Of a stretch of DNA of 64,000 nucleotides, positions 16,370-25,276 are shown piece by piece (position 1 is the stretch's first letter; every line of letters begins with the position of its first letter). The notes beneath the pieces were generated by a model that was given only the letters and a program-made list of their open reading frames with translations, had not been told where the DNA came from and did no database searches. Position numbers and translations under genes: made by a program. The stretch is from NCBI RefSeq assembly GCF_002209535.1, contig NZ_NJIG01000002.1, positions 124,001 through 188,000 of the forward strand. The letters are read 5' to 3'. Origin of the DNA: Achromobacter marplatensis. Its GTDB lineage: Bacteria > Pseudomonadota > Gammaproteobacteria > Burkholderiales > Burkholderiaceae_B.

Positions 16370-17559
16370 GCACGCAGGCAACCCGCCCCTTGGACGGCAT
16401 TACCGTCGTCAGCCTTGAACACGCCATCGCCGCGCCGTTCTGCACCCGCCAACTGGCCGACATGGGGGCGCGCGTCATCAAGATCGAACGTCCCGGCAGC
16501 GGCGATTTCGCCCGCGGCTACGACGAGCGCGTGCGCGGCCTGTCCTCGCATTTCGTCTGGACCAACCGCTCCAAGGAAAGCCTGACGCTGGACCTGAAGC
16601 GCGACGAAGCGGGCGGCATCATGGACCGCCTGCTGGAATCGGCCGACGTGCTGGTGCAGAACCTGGCGCCTGGCGCCGCGGCGCGGCTGGGGCTGTCGTT
16701 CGATGCCCTGCACAAGAAGTACCCGCGCCTGATCGTGTGCGACATCTCGGGCTATGGCGAAGGCGGTCCTTATCAGGACAAGAAAGCCTACGACCTGTTG
16801 ATCCAAAGCGAAAGCGGCTTCCTGTCGGTCACGGGCACCAAGGACGATCCGGTCAAGGCCGGGTGTTCGATCGCCGACATCGCGGCGGGCATGTACGCCT
16901 ATTCGGCCATTCTGAACGCCTTGCTGCTGCGCCAGCGGACCGGGCTGGGCAGCCGCCTGGACGTGTCCATGCTGGAAAGCATGGTCGAATGGATGGGCTT
17001 TCCCATGTATTACGCGTTCGAAGGCGCCGCGCCGCCCGTGCGCGCCGGCGCCTCCCACGCGTCGATTTACCCCTACGGGCCGTTCCCGGTGGGTGACGGG
17101 TCCACCATCATGCTGGGCTTGCAGAACGAGCGCGAATGGCGCGTGTTCTGCGCCCAGGTGCTGCGCCAGGCAGACCTGGCCGAAGACCCGCGCTTCCTGT
17201 CGAATTCGCAGCGCACCGCCAACCGCGACGCCTTGCGCGACCTGATCGTGGCGGCCTTTGCCGACCTGTCCATCGCGCAGGTCACCCAGCGGCTGGAAGA
17301 CGCGCAGATCGCCAACGCCCGAGTGAACGACATGGCCGGCGTCTGGGCGCACCCGCAACTGCAGGCACGCGCCCGCTGGAGCCAGGTGGACAGCCCGGCC
17401 GGCACGCTGCCGGCGCTGCTGCCGCCGGCCAGCAGCAATGCCTTCGCACCGCGCATGGCCGCGGTGCCCTCCGTGGGCCAAAACACCGATGCGGTGCTAG
17501 CATCGTTGGGATACGCGCCGGATCAAGTGGCGCAGTTCCATGCCTCGGAGGTCGTGTGA
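16366..17559 (+). CDS. ict: Family III CoA-transferase, itaconate/mesaconate type
   Basis: This 397-residue CaiB/BaiF protein starts LDGITVVSLEHAIAAPFCTR and carries the KAYDLLIQSESG motif with predicted catalytic Asp143. Next to an itaconyl-CoA-type hydratase and a citramalyl-CoA lyase homologue, it most likely transfers CoA from succinyl-CoA to itaconate or mesaconate. Both junctions overlap (ATGA upstream, GTGA downstream), so translation is tightly coupled. Other dicarboxylates are possible. Confidence 0.78.
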   Translation: MSTQATRPLDGITVVSLEHAIAAPFCTRQLADMGARVIKIERPGSGDFARGYDERVRGLSSHFVWTNRSKESLTLDLKRDEAGGIMDRLLESADVLVQNLAPGAAARLGLSFDALHKKYPRLIVCDISGYGEGGPYQDKKAYDLLIQSESGFLSVTGTKDDPVKAGCSIADIAAGMYAYSAILNALLLRQRTGLGSRLDVSMLESMVEWMGFPMYYAFEGAAPPVRAGASHASIYPYGPFPVGDGSTIMLGLQNEREWRVFCAQVLRQADLAEDPRFLSNSQRTANRDALRDLIVAAFADLSIAQVTQRLEDAQIANARVNDMAGVWAHPQLQARARWSQVDSPAGTLPALLPPASSNAFAPRMAAVPSVGQNTDAVLASLGYAPDQVAQFHASEVV

Positions 17560-18389
17560 CGCATCCCGTCGTTCGTAGCGCCCTGTTCGTGCCGGCCTCG
17601 CGCGCCGAGCGCATCCCCAAAGCGCTGGCCGCCGGCGCCGACGCCGTCATCGTCGATCTGGAAGACGCCGTTGAGCATCTGGCCAAAGCGTCTGCCCGCG
17701 AAGCCCTCTGCGACTTCCTGGGGACGCATCGCCAGACGCGGCTGTGGGTGCGCATCAACGACGCGTCCACGTCCTGGCACGACGACGACCTGAAAGCCTG
17801 CCGGGGCCAACCGGGCGTGGCGGGCATCCTGCTGCCCAAGGCCGAAAGCCTGGCGCAGGTGCGGCACGTGGCGCAGACGGGCTTGCCCGTCATCCCCATC
17901 ATCGAAACGGCACGCGGTCTGTTGAACGCGGCCGAGGTCGCTGCCACCCCCGGGGTGGCGCGGCTGGCCTTCGGCAGCCTGGACTATGGGCTGGACATGG
18001 GCCTGACGCCCGACACCCCCGGCGCGGAAACGGTGCTGGACCACGCGCGGGTGCAGGTGCTGCTGCACACCCGTTCTGCCGGGCTGGCGCCGGCGCTGGA
18101 CGGCGTCCATGCCGGCGTGCAGGACCAGGCGGGGCTGGCGCTTGCGGCGGGCCGCGCCCAGCAGATGGGGTTCGGCGGCATGCTGTGTATCCATCCCACG
18201 CAGGTGCCGGTGATTCACGCGGCCTTCGTGCCGGCGCAGGAAGAACTTGCGTGGGCGCGGCGCGTCGTAGCCGCGCACCGCGAGACGGCGTCGGGCACCT
18301 TCATGCTGGACGGCAGGATGGTCGATGCGCCCGTCATCGCGCGCGCACGCCTGGTGCTGGCGCAAGCCGGGGAGCAGGCCGGCGCTTAG
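17556..18389 (+). CDS. ccl: CitE-like (HpcH/HpaI family) lyase, probable citramalyl-CoA lyase
   Basis: This 277-residue CitE-family TIM-barrel lyase has SALFVPASRAERIPKALA, ADAVIVDLEDAVE (metal and CoA site), PIIETARGLLNA and RLAFGSLDYGLDMGL. It starts with GTG at 17556, overlapping the CoA-transferase stop. In itaconate degradation, (S)-citramalyl-CoA lyase splits citramalyl-CoA into acetyl-CoA and pyruvate. The longer upstream open frame is a shadow of the CoA-transferase. Malyl-CoA lyase or a citrate lyase beta-like protein are alternatives, but the operon favours the citramalyl enzyme. Confidence 0.78.
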   Translation: MTHPVVRSALFVPASRAERIPKALAAGADAVIVDLEDAVEHLAKASAREALCDFLGTHRQTRLWVRINDASTSWHDDDLKACRGQPGVAGILLPKAESLAQVRHVAQTGLPVIPIIETARGLLNAAEVAATPGVARLAFGSLDYGLDMGLTPDTPGAETVLDHARVQVLLHTRSAGLAPALDGVHAGVQDQAGLALAAGRAQQMGFGGMLCIHPTQVPVIHAAFVPAQEELAWARRVVAAHRETASGTFMLDGRMVDAPVIARARLVLAQAGEQAGA

Positions 18390-18445
18390 CCGGGGCGGAT
18401 CTCGCCTATCCTCGGGGTTCCCTTCCATTTTTCACAGGCTGCGCC

Positions 18446-19345
18446 ATGAGCGATGCGCTCTTCATCGGACACACCTATATCGACGTCACCGTGCTGGCCG
18501 ACGAATGGCCCACGGGCGACGAGAAGAGCGTGGCGCGGGACTATGCCGTGTCCTTTGGCGGCAACGCCGTCACGGCGGCATTCGCCTGCGCACGGCTGGG
18601 CTCTCCGCCTGACCTGATCTGCTCGCTGGCGCCCGACTGGCTGGGGCACATGTACACGGACATGGCGGCCGCGCACGGGGTGACGCTGCATGCGCGCCAC
18701 GTGCGCCGCTCGTCCTTGTCCTTCATCATGCCCAACCACGGCAAGCGCGCCATCGTGCGCGCACGCGACGCGGACTACCTGAACGATTACCCCCGCCTGG
18801 ACATCAGCGGCTATCGCGCGCTGCATCTGGACGGCCACCAGCCCGACGCCGCGCTGCACTACGCGCGAGCCTGCCGGGAGGCGGGCGTGCTGACGTCGCT
18901 GGACGGCGGCGGCGTGCGCGAGAACACCGACGAGCTATTACGCCATATCGACGTCGCCGTTTGTGCGGAGCGCATGTGCGAACAGCTGGGCCTGACGCCG
19001 GAAGGCTTGCTGGACCTGCTGAAAGCGCGCGGCTGCCGCATCGGCGCCGTGACGATGGGCGAACGCGGCATGCTCTGGTACGACGAGGACGGCCGCGTCG
19101 ACACGCTGCCGTCGCTGGACGTGCCGGGCAACCGTATCGTGGATACCTCGGGGGCGGGCGACGTGTTCCACGGGGCCTATGTCTGGTCCTACCTGAACCG
19201 TCCGGACCAGCCGTGGGTGGAACACTTCACCTTCGCCCGCGCGGCGTCAGCCCACAAGATCCAGCATCTGGGCAACGAGGCCGGCCTGCCCAAGGTGGAA
19301 GACGTGGAACGGGCGATGATGGCATTTACCGCCAAGGCGGGGTGA
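18446..19345 (+). CDS. PfkB-family carbohydrate/nucleoside kinase
   Basis: This 299-residue ribokinase-like protein has an N-terminal substrate-binding region with GGNAVTAAFACARLG and a C-terminal anion-hole and catalytic motif DTSGAGDVFHGAYVW (the Asp in GAGD is the expected base). PfkB kinases phosphorylate sugars, nucleosides or related alcohols. It follows the citramalyl-CoA lyase gene by 56 bases on the same strand and may be co-transcribed, but no sugar pathway surrounds it. Substrate unknown. A repeat element begins 24 bases after the stop. Confidence 0.85.
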   Translation: MSDALFIGHTYIDVTVLADEWPTGDEKSVARDYAVSFGGNAVTAAFACARLGSPPDLICSLAPDWLGHMYTDMAAAHGVTLHARHVRRSSLSFIMPNHGKRAIVRARDADYLNDYPRLDISGYRALHLDGHQPDAALHYARACREAGVLTSLDGGGVRENTDELLRHIDVAVCAERMCEQLGLTPEGLLDLLKARGCRIGAVTMGERGMLWYDEDGRVDTLPSLDVPGNRIVDTSGAGDVFHGAYVWSYLNRPDQPWVEHFTFARAASAHKIQHLGNEAGLPKVEDVERAMMAFTAKAG

Positions 19346-19369
19346 TCGTGTTCGGGGCGCCGGCGGGAT

Positions 19370-19550
19370 GATGGGTTGCGCGCGCTTGGCGCCCGTTTCC
19401 TGAGCTGGACTCCCTCGCGCTCCACCCATCCTACCGGCCGCTTGCGTCAAGCCCGGGACCGTCGGTCGGTGCGGGGCAAGACTTCGTAGGATGGGTGGAG
19501 CGCGAAAGCATGTGGCCAAAGACGCCGGCTCCAAACGCGCGGAACCCATC
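19370..19550. repeat. Dispersed palindromic repeat, copy 1 (type A)
   Basis: Two arms of about 65 bases lie in opposite orientation: 19370-19435 ends CCCATCCTAC and 19486-19550 begins GTAGGATGGGTGGAGCGCGA. Each arm runs from GTAGGATGGGTG to AACCCATC. Here the GTAGG ends face each other across a 50-base spacer. It sits between the convergent kinase and folK genes and could end transcription from both sides. Related copies are at 37367 and 52981. Confidence 0.85.
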
Positions 19551-19561
19551 AGGCCCAGCAG

Positions 19562-20050
19562 CTATTGAACGATCCGTTCAATCGCCTGATCGTGGATCGC
19601 GTCGATCCATTCGCTGATCGGCTTGCCCTGCACGGCAATCTCTGGCGCCAGGTCGCGCAGCGGCAGCAGCACGAATGCGCGCAGGTGCATGCGGGGGTGG
19701 GGCAGGGTCAGCCGTTCGTGGTCCAGTTGCGTATCGCCATACGCCAGCAGGTCCAGGTCCAGCGTGCGCGGGGCGTTCTTGTAGGGGCGCAGGCGGCCAT
19801 GGCGGTTTTCCAGCGCCTGCAGCGCATCCAGCAAGGCCAGCGGCGGCAGGCGTGTGTCCAGCGCCGCCACGGCGTTCACGAAATCGGGGCCGGTGGCCTC
19901 CACGGGCGCGCTACGGTAGAACGGCGACGCCGTCACGGCACTGACGCCGTCGGTGGCCTGCAGTTCGGCCAGCACGCGGCGCAAGGTGGCCGCGCTGTCG
20001 CCCAGATTGGCGCCCAGGCCGATGTAGGCGCGGACCAAGGGGGGCGACAC
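19562..20050 (-). CDS. folK: 6-hydroxymethyl-7,8-dihydropterin pyrophosphokinase (HPPK)
   Basis: HPPK transfers pyrophosphate from ATP to the pterin in folate synthesis. The protein begins VSPPLVRAYIGLGANLGDS from a GTG at 20050, giving 162 residues, normal for FolK. The HPPK signature RTLDLDLLAYGD is clear, with FVNAVAALDTRL and HPRMHLRAFVLLPL. The open frame upstream of the GTG overlaps pcnB and is not part of the gene. The GTG is 4 bases after the pcnB stop, so folK is the last gene of the hda-HAD-pcnB-folK operon. Confidence 0.93.
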   Translation of the reverse strand: MSPPLVRAYIGLGANLGDSAATLRRVLAELQATDGVSAVTASPFYRSAPVEATGPDFVNAVAALDTRLPPLALLDALQALENRHGRLRPYKNAPRTLDLDLLAYGDTQLDHERLTLPHPRMHLRAFVLLPLRDLAPEIAVQGKPISEWIDAIHDQAIERIVQ

Positions 20051-20054
20051 GGTG

Positions 20055-21443
20055 TTACTCAGCGCTGGCCGGGCCGCGCGGCGATGAGCGGCGCGGACGG
20101 CGGCGCTTGCGCGGGGACGACGAAGCGGCCGGTCCGCTGCCGCCGCCACCAGCGTCGCCGGCTTCGCGCGGCAGGCGCGAGACTTCTTCGATCATGTCGG
20201 CGCGGGTGACGTCGTCGGCGTTGGCCAGGTCCATCCACCATTGCGCCAGCACGCTGTCGAACTCGCCGGCGGCGGCGCGCAGCTGCAGGAAGTCGCAGGC
20301 GGCGCGGAAACGCGGCTGTTCGATCATGCGGAAGATCGTCTTGCCCATGCGGCGTTCAAAACGCGGCTGCATGAACCAGATCTCGCGCATGTCCGACGAG
20401 AAGCGGCGCTGGATGGCCAGCTTCTCGGTCTGTTCGTCCAGCACCGAATCGGCGGCTTGCGACAACGCGGGAATGGTGTGCTCGCCTTGGGCGCGCAGCT
20501 GCTTCCAGCGCACGTCCACCTGTTGCCACAACAGGGCGGCAAACAGGAAGCTGGGGCTGATGGTCTTGCCGGCGCGCACGCGGGCGTCGGTGCGTTCCAG
20601 CGCCAGTTCCACGAAGTGTTCGCCGCCGGGCTGTTCCAGCACCACGTCCAGCAGCGGCAACAGGCCGTTGTGCAGGCCGTCGGCGCGTAGTTGGCGCAGG
20701 CAATCCATCGCGTGGCCGCAGGTCAGCAGCTTGAGCATTTCGTCGAACAGGCGCGAGGCCGGGACGTTTTCGATGAGCTCGGCCATGGTGCTGATCGGCT
20801 GGCGCGTGGCCGGGTCGATCGTGCCGTTGAGCTTGGCGGCGAAACGCACGGCGCGCAGCATGCGGACCGGGTCTTCGCGGTAGCGCTTGACCGGGTCGCC
20901 GATGATGCGGACCTGGCGCTTCTTCAAGTCGGCCACGCCATTGTGGTAGTCGATGACTTCCTCGTTGTGCGGGTCGTAGTACAGCGCGTTCATCGTGAAG
21001 TCGCGGCGTTTGGCGTCTTCTTCCTGCGAGCCGAACACGTTGTCGCGCAGGATGCGGCCGTGCTCGTCGGTTTCCTGGTCTTCCGAGGCGGGCGCCCGGA
21101 ACGTCGAGGTCTCGATGATTTCCTGGCCGAACACCACGTGCACCAGCTGGAAGCGGCGGCCGATGATGCGGGCGCGGCGGAACAGCGGGCGGATCTGTTC
21201 GGGTGTGGCGTTGGTGGCCACGTCGAAGTCCTTGGGCTCCAGGCCCACGATCAGGTCGCGCACGGCGCCGCCGACGATATAGCCTTCGTAGCCATGCTGG
21301 CGTAAGACTTCGCAGACCTTGATGGCGTGGCGCGAAACGTTACGGCGGTCAATGCCGTGCTTGTCGCGCGCGATGCGCAACGGCCCCCGGGGTGCCGGCG
21401 CGAACAAGCGGCCGACGAATTTTTTTATGGTTTCAGTGATCAT
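20055..21443 (-). CDS. pcnB: Poly(A) polymerase I
   Basis: PcnB adds 3' poly(A) tails that mark RNA for decay. The nucleotidyltransferase motif is YIVGGAVRDLIVG with EPKDFDVATNA (Asp72, Asp74), followed by RRARIIGRRFQLVHV and the RNA-binding head-and-neck domain (REDPVRMLRAVRFAAKL). The length of 462 is normal. The C-terminal tail from about residue 425 is Gly/Ser/Pro-rich and very basic (KRRRPRRS), probably an RNA-contacting extension. The start abuts the stop of the HAD gene. A PcnB reading is favoured over CCA-adding enzyme by the N-terminal extension and the basic tail. Confidence 0.93.
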   Translation of the reverse strand: MITETIKKFVGRLFAPAPRGPLRIARDKHGIDRRNVSRHAIKVCEVLRQHGYEGYIVGGAVRDLIVGLEPKDFDVATNATPEQIRPLFRRARIIGRRFQLVHVVFGQEIIETSTFRAPASEDQETDEHGRILRDNVFGSQEEDAKRRDFTMNALYYDPHNEEVIDYHNGVADLKKRQVRIIGDPVKRYREDPVRMLRAVRFAAKLNGTIDPATRQPISTMAELIENVPASRLFDEMLKLLTCGHAMDCLRQLRADGLHNGLLPLLDVVLEQPGGEHFVELALERTDARVRAGKTISPSFLFAALLWQQVDVRWKQLRAQGEHTIPALSQAADSVLDEQTEKLAIQRRFSSDMREIWFMQPRFERRMGKTIFRMIEQPRFRAACDFLQLRAAAGEFDSVLAQWWMDLANADDVTRADMIEEVSRLPREAGDAGGGGSGPAASSSPRKRRRPRRSSPRGPASAE

Positions 21444-22142
21444 TTAGGACTTCGAATCTTCCATGTGGTCGAACAAGTCGATCACTTGCCAGCCACGTTC
21501 CTGGGCGATATTGCGCAGGGTCGGGCTAGGGTTGGCGGCGATCGGACGGGTCACCTTTTCGAGCAGCGGTACATCATTGACCGAATCGCTATAGAAAAAC
21601 GATTCGGAGAAATCCGCAAGCCCCAGGCCCATATTGGACAGCCAATCGTTCACGCGCACCACTTTGCCTTCCTTGAAGCTGGGCGTGCCCAGGATGCGGC
21701 CGGTGTAGCGGCCGCGCAGGTATTCGGCATCGGTGGCCACCAGGTGCGGCACGCCGAAGGCGCGGGCGATGGGGGCGGTGACGAAGCTGTTGGTGGCGGT
21801 GACGATGGCGCACAGGTCGCCGGCGTCCAGGTGGGATTGCACCAGTTCGCGCGCGTCGGTGGTGATGGACGGGCGGATGACTTCGCGCATGAATTCCTCA
21901 TGCCAGTCCGCCAGGTCGTACGGCGAATGCGCCGCCAGCAGGCCGAGCATGAACTCGGCGGCCTGCTCGGCCGTGAGCTCACCGCGGTTGTAGCGGTCCA
22001 TCAGGTCGTCGTTCTGGCGGCGGGCGACGTCGGGGTCACCCGCGCGGCCCGTGCGTGCCAGATAGTCGGCCCATTGATAGTCGCTATCCAGCGGCAGCAG
22101 GGTGTGATCCAGGTCGAACAGGGCGAGACGTCGGGAGGTCAT
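21444..22142 (-). CDS. HAD-superfamily hydrolase (HAD-IB, SerB-like)
   Basis: This 232-residue haloacid dehalogenase-type phosphatase has motif I ALFDLDHTLLPLDSDYQW (nucleophile Asp10, acid Asp12), motif II TATNSF, and motif III/IV SESFFYSDSVNDVPLLE. The helical cap insertion is that of the IB group, related to phosphoserine phosphatases. Its gene is between hda (4-base overlap) and pcnB (directly adjoining). The order hda-HAD-pcnB-folK is, to my knowledge, common in Burkholderiales. The physiological phosphoester is not known. Confidence 0.9.
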   Translation of the reverse strand: MTSRRLALFDLDHTLLPLDSDYQWADYLARTGRAGDPDVARRQNDDLMDRYNRGELTAEQAAEFMLGLLAAHSPYDLADWHEEFMREVIRPSITTDARELVQSHLDAGDLCAIVTATNSFVTAPIARAFGVPHLVATDAEYLRGRYTGRILGTPSFKEGKVVRVNDWLSNMGLGLADFSESFFYSDSVNDVPLLEKVTRPIAANPSPTLRNIAQERGWQVIDLFDHMEDSKS

Positions 22143-22840
22143 GTGCGTTGCGAATCAGGGTCTGCGAGCATGGCCCGCAGCAAGGGCAGGGTGATGGGGC
22201 GGCCGGTGGCCAGGGAATAGCGGTCCAGCGCGTCGAGCAGCGCAGCCAGTTTGCGGATGTCGCGCTCGTGGTGGATCAACATCCAGTTGATGATTTCGGG
22301 CGCCAGGTGCATGCCGCGTTCGGCGGCCTGGGCGGACAGCGCGGCCAGCTTGTCGGCGTCGGACAGCGGGTCCAGCCGGAACACCAGGTCCCAGCCCAGG
22401 CGGGTGCGCAGGTCTTCGCGCAGCGGCATCGACAGCGGCGCGCGGTCGCCGGCCAGCGCCAGCGCAAACGCGCGGCCGGTGGCGGCGGATTCACGCCAGC
22501 GGTTGTACAGCGCAAACAGGGCGGCCTGGCGGCTGTCGTCCATGCGGTGCACGTCGTCCACCGCCACGAACTTGGGCATGGGCGACTTGGAATCGGCTTC
22601 GGCCAGGCGGCGCAGCATCATCTCGCCATTGGCGGGGTCGACGAAGACGGCGTCCGGGCGCGCAGTCAGCGCGCGCAGCAGATGGGTGCGGCCGCAGCCC
22701 GCCGCGCCCCAGATATAGAGGGCACGGCCAGGATTGAGCGCGCGCACGGCTGCCAGCGCTTCCCCGTTTGGGCCGGCGATATAGTTGTTCAGCGATGGCG
22801 CTGGCGCGGGAAGAACGTCGAGCAGCAGCTGGCGGTTCAT
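22139..22840 (-). CDS. hda: DnaA regulatory inactivator Hda
   Basis: Hda, bound to the sliding clamp, stimulates ATP hydrolysis by DnaA and so limits re-initiation of replication. The 233-residue protein is a single AAA+ domain related to DnaA. It begins [21 protein letters not shown] (the usual clamp-binding site region), has the Walker A-like [12 protein letters not shown] (44-55, with Arg where DnaA has Lys, as usual in Hda), a [12 protein letters not shown]alker B and a [14 protein letters not shown] sensor region. It is first in a four-gene minus-strand operon and diverges from purM. Confidence 0.92.
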   Translation of the reverse strand: MNRQLLLDVLPAPAPSLNNYIAGPNGEALAAVRALNPGRALYIWGAAGCGRTHLLRALTARPDAVFVDPANGEMMLRRLAEADSKSPMPKFVAVDDVHRMDDSRQAALFALYNRWRESAATGRAFALALAGDRAPLSMPLREDLRTRLGWDLVFRLDPLSDADKLAALSAQAAERGMHLAPEIINWMLIHHERDIRKLAALLDALDRYSLATGRPITLPLLRAMLADPDSQRT

Positions 22841-23186
22841 GAGAGGTTATCGATCAGGCTTGCAGCGTCGCGAGGACATGCCGGTGTTGCCGGAAAAGCC
22901 AAAAAACGGTGATACAAAGGGCCGGCGCAAGATTAACCCGCCAGAAACTGGCAAAATCCATACCGGCCAACCCAACACTTTAAACCACCTGGGTGGATGG
23001 TGTCGCGCCCAAGCGCTTTGCCTGGCTTGGGTTTGCGCCATTTTTGCCCGCCAGCCCGCCTGGCCGGCTCCCGCCGCAATCGCCGCGCCCGGCCGGCTTG
23101 AACCCTGCTCAGGCCCGCAACATCGTAAAATGCAGGGCGTTCCACCAAAATTCCCAGCAATTGTTACATACCCCACGGCATTTCTC
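22841..23186. other. Intergenic region between hda and purM
   Basis: This 346-base gap lies between divergent genes and must hold promoters for both. I see no gene, strong hairpin or repeat in it. The bases just before purM (about 23155-23186) are less GC-rich. No PurR-like or other operator is assigned. Short open frames here have no ribosome site or recognisable product. Confidence 0.5.
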
Positions 23187-24236
23187 ATGACGAATCAACC
23201 TAAAGCCCCCTTGACCTACCGCGATGCCGGTGTCGACATCGACGCGGGCGACGCCCTGGTCGACCGTATCAAACCCCTCGCCGCGCGCACCATGCGCCCC
23301 GGGGTGCTGGCCGGTATCGGCGGCTTTGGCGCGCTGTTCGAAGTGCCGAAAAAGTACAACGAGCCCGTGCTGGTCTCGGGCACCGACGGCGTGGGCACCA
23401 AGCTGCGCCTGGCCTTCGAGTGGAACCGCCACGACACGGTGGGCATCGATCTGGTCGCCATGAGCGTCAACGACATCCTGGTCCAGGGTGCCGAGCCGCT
23501 CTTCTTCCTGGACTATTTCGCCTGCGGCAAGCTTTCGGTGGATACGGCGGCGTCGGTGGTGGGCGGCATTGCCAAGGGCTGCGAATTGTCGGGCTGCGCG
23601 CTGATCGGCGGCGAAACCGCTGAAATGCCGGGCATGTATCCGGACGGCGAATACGACCTGGCCGGTTTTGCGGTGGGCGCGGTGGAAAAGTCCGCGATCA
23701 TCGACGGCAAGTCCATCAAGCCGGGCGACGTCGTGCTGGGCCTGGCCTCCAGCGGCGCGCATTCCAACGGCTATTCGCTGGTGCGCAAGATCCTGGAACG
23801 CGCCAACGCCAAGCCCACCGACGACTTCCACGGCCAGCCGCTGGTCGACGTCGTGATGGCGCCCACGCGCATCTACGTCAAGCAAGTGCTGGCCGCGCTG
23901 GCCAAGCACGGCACCGACATCAAGGGCCTGGCCCACATCACCGGCGGCGGCCTGCTGGACAACGTGCCGCGCATCCTGCAGCCCGGCCTGTCGGCCAAGC
24001 TGCACCGCGACGGCTGGGAAATGCCCAAGCTGTTCCAGTGGCTGCAAGAGCAGGGCGGCGTGGAAGACACCGAAATGCACCGCGTGTTCAACTGCGGCAT
24101 CGGTATGGTGCTGGTGGTGGATGCGGCCCAGGCCGACGCCATCGCCGCGACCCTGCGTGAACAAGGCGAGACCGTCAACAAGATCGGCGAGATCGTCGAG
24201 CAAACGGAAGGCATGGCGCAGACCTTCGTGGTGTAA
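23187..24236 (+). CDS. purM: Phosphoribosylformylglycinamidine cyclo-ligase (AIR synthetase)
   Basis: PurM closes the imidazole ring of AIR in purine synthesis with ATP. The 349-residue protein starts [20 protein letters not shown]. Typical features are [51 protein letters not shown], and [11 protein letters not shown]. The upstream open frame to 22785 is a shadow; the ATG at 23187 matches family starts. A strong terminator follows. It is convergent with miaA. Confidence 0.95.
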   Translation: MTNQPKAPLTYRDAGVDIDAGDALVDRIKPLAARTMRPGVLAGIGGFGALFEVPKKYNEPVLVSGTDGVGTKLRLAFEWNRHDTVGIDLVAMSVNDILVQGAEPLFFLDYFACGKLSVDTAASVVGGIAKGCELSGCALIGGETAEMPGMYPDGEYDLAGFAVGAVEKSAIIDGKSIKPGDVVLGLASSGAHSNGYSLVRKILERANAKPTDDFHGQPLVDVVMAPTRIYVKQVLAALAKHGTDIKGLAHITGGGLLDNVPRILQPGLSAKLHRDGWEMPKLFQWLQEQGGVEDTEMHRVFNCGIGMVLVVDAAQADAIAATLREQGETVNKIGEIVEQTEGMAQTFVV

Positions 24237-24253
24237 GCGCCCGCAGTCAAAAG

Positions 24254-24280
24254 AAAACCTGCCTTCGGCAGGTTTTTTTT
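24254..24280 (+). terminator. Terminator between purM and miaA (probably bidirectional)
   Basis: AAAACCTGCC and GGCAGGTTTT form a 10-bp stem with a TTC loop, followed by a run of T. The A-rich left flank means the same hairpin can serve miaA on the other strand. Confidence 0.9.
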
Positions 24281-24308
24281 CGGGTCTCGTCTTTGTGATG
24301 GCTGAAGG

Positions 24309-25274
24309 TTAGGGTTTGCCGGCCAGGGCCATCGCCACCGCGTCGATGGTCTGGGGCACGGCATCCGCCGCCAGGCAGTCGACGATGACGCGTTCGGGTT
24401 GGGCGCGCAGCCAGGTGATCTGGCGCTTGGCCAACTGGCGCGTGGCGGCGATGCCTTGTTCGCGCGCGGTGTCCAGGTCGATCTCGCCGTCCAGGTGCGC
24501 CCACATCTGGCGATACCCCACGCAGCGCACGGACGGCAGGCCGGGATGCAGATCGGGCCGCGCGCGCAGGCCGCGCACTTCGTCCAGCAAGCCGTTGGCC
24601 AGCATGGCGTCAAAGCGCTGCTCGATCCGCGCATGCAGCGCACTGCGGTCGGAAGGTTCAAGACTGATGGTCAGGTACTGGTTGGCGTTGTCGTCCGGCT
24701 TGCGCTGGTCGCGCTGCAGCAGGGCGGACATGGGCTGCCCGGTCAGTTGGCATATCTCCAGCGCCCGCTGGATGCGCTGGCTGTCGTTGGGCGCCAGGCG
24801 CGCCGCCGTGACGGGGTCCAGCCGTGCAAGTTCGGCATGCAGCGCGGGCCAGCCCTGCGCGGCTGCGCGGGCTTCCAGTTCGGCGCGCAGGGCCGGGTCG
24901 GCCTGCGGCAGGTCGTCCAGCCCGTCGCGCAGCGCCTTGTAGTACATCATCGTGCCGCCGGCCAGCAGCGGAATGCGTCCCCGCGCGCGGATCTCGGCGA
25001 TCAGGCGCAGCGCGTCGGCGCGGAACTCGGCCGCCGAATACGACTGCGCCGGGTCCAGGATGTCCAGCAGGTGCTGCGGCACGCGGGCCTGTTCTTCCCG
25101 AGAGGGTTTGGCCGTGCCGATATCCATGCCGCGGTAGATCGTGGCCGAATCGACGTTGACGATCTCCATCGGCCAGCGTTCGGCCAGGGCCAGCGTCGAG
25201 GCGCTCTTGCCGGCGGCGGTGGGGCCGGCCAGGCAGATGACGGGCAGCGTGTCGGGAGAGGGGATCGACGACAA
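24309..25274 (-). CDS. miaA: tRNA dimethylallyltransferase
   Basis: MiaA attaches a dimethylallyl group to A37 of tRNAs reading UNN codons. The P-loop [29 protein letters not shown] and RWPMEIVN segments are diagnostic. The only start codon near the right place is a TTG at 25274, two bases after the mutL stop, giving 321 residues, which is normal. No good ribosome site is visible, so translation may be coupled to mutL. The frame is open further up inside mutL but those residues look like read-through of the other frame. Confidence 0.9.
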   Translation of the reverse strand: MSSIPSPDTLPVICLAGPTAAGKSASTLALAERWPMEIVNVDSATIYRGMDIGTAKPSREEQARVPQHLLDILDPAQSYSAAEFRADALRLIAEIRARGRIPLLAGGTMMYYKALRDGLDDLPQADPALRAELEARAAAQGWPALHAELARLDPVTAARLAPNDSQRIQRALEICQLTGQPMSALLQRDQRKPDDNANQYLTISLEPSDRSALHARIEQRFDAMLANGLLDEVRGLRARPDLHPGLPSVRCVGYRQMWAHLDGEIDLDTAREQGIAATRQLAKRQITWLRAQPERVIVDCLAADAVPQTIDAVAMALAGKP

Positions 25275-25276
25275 AC

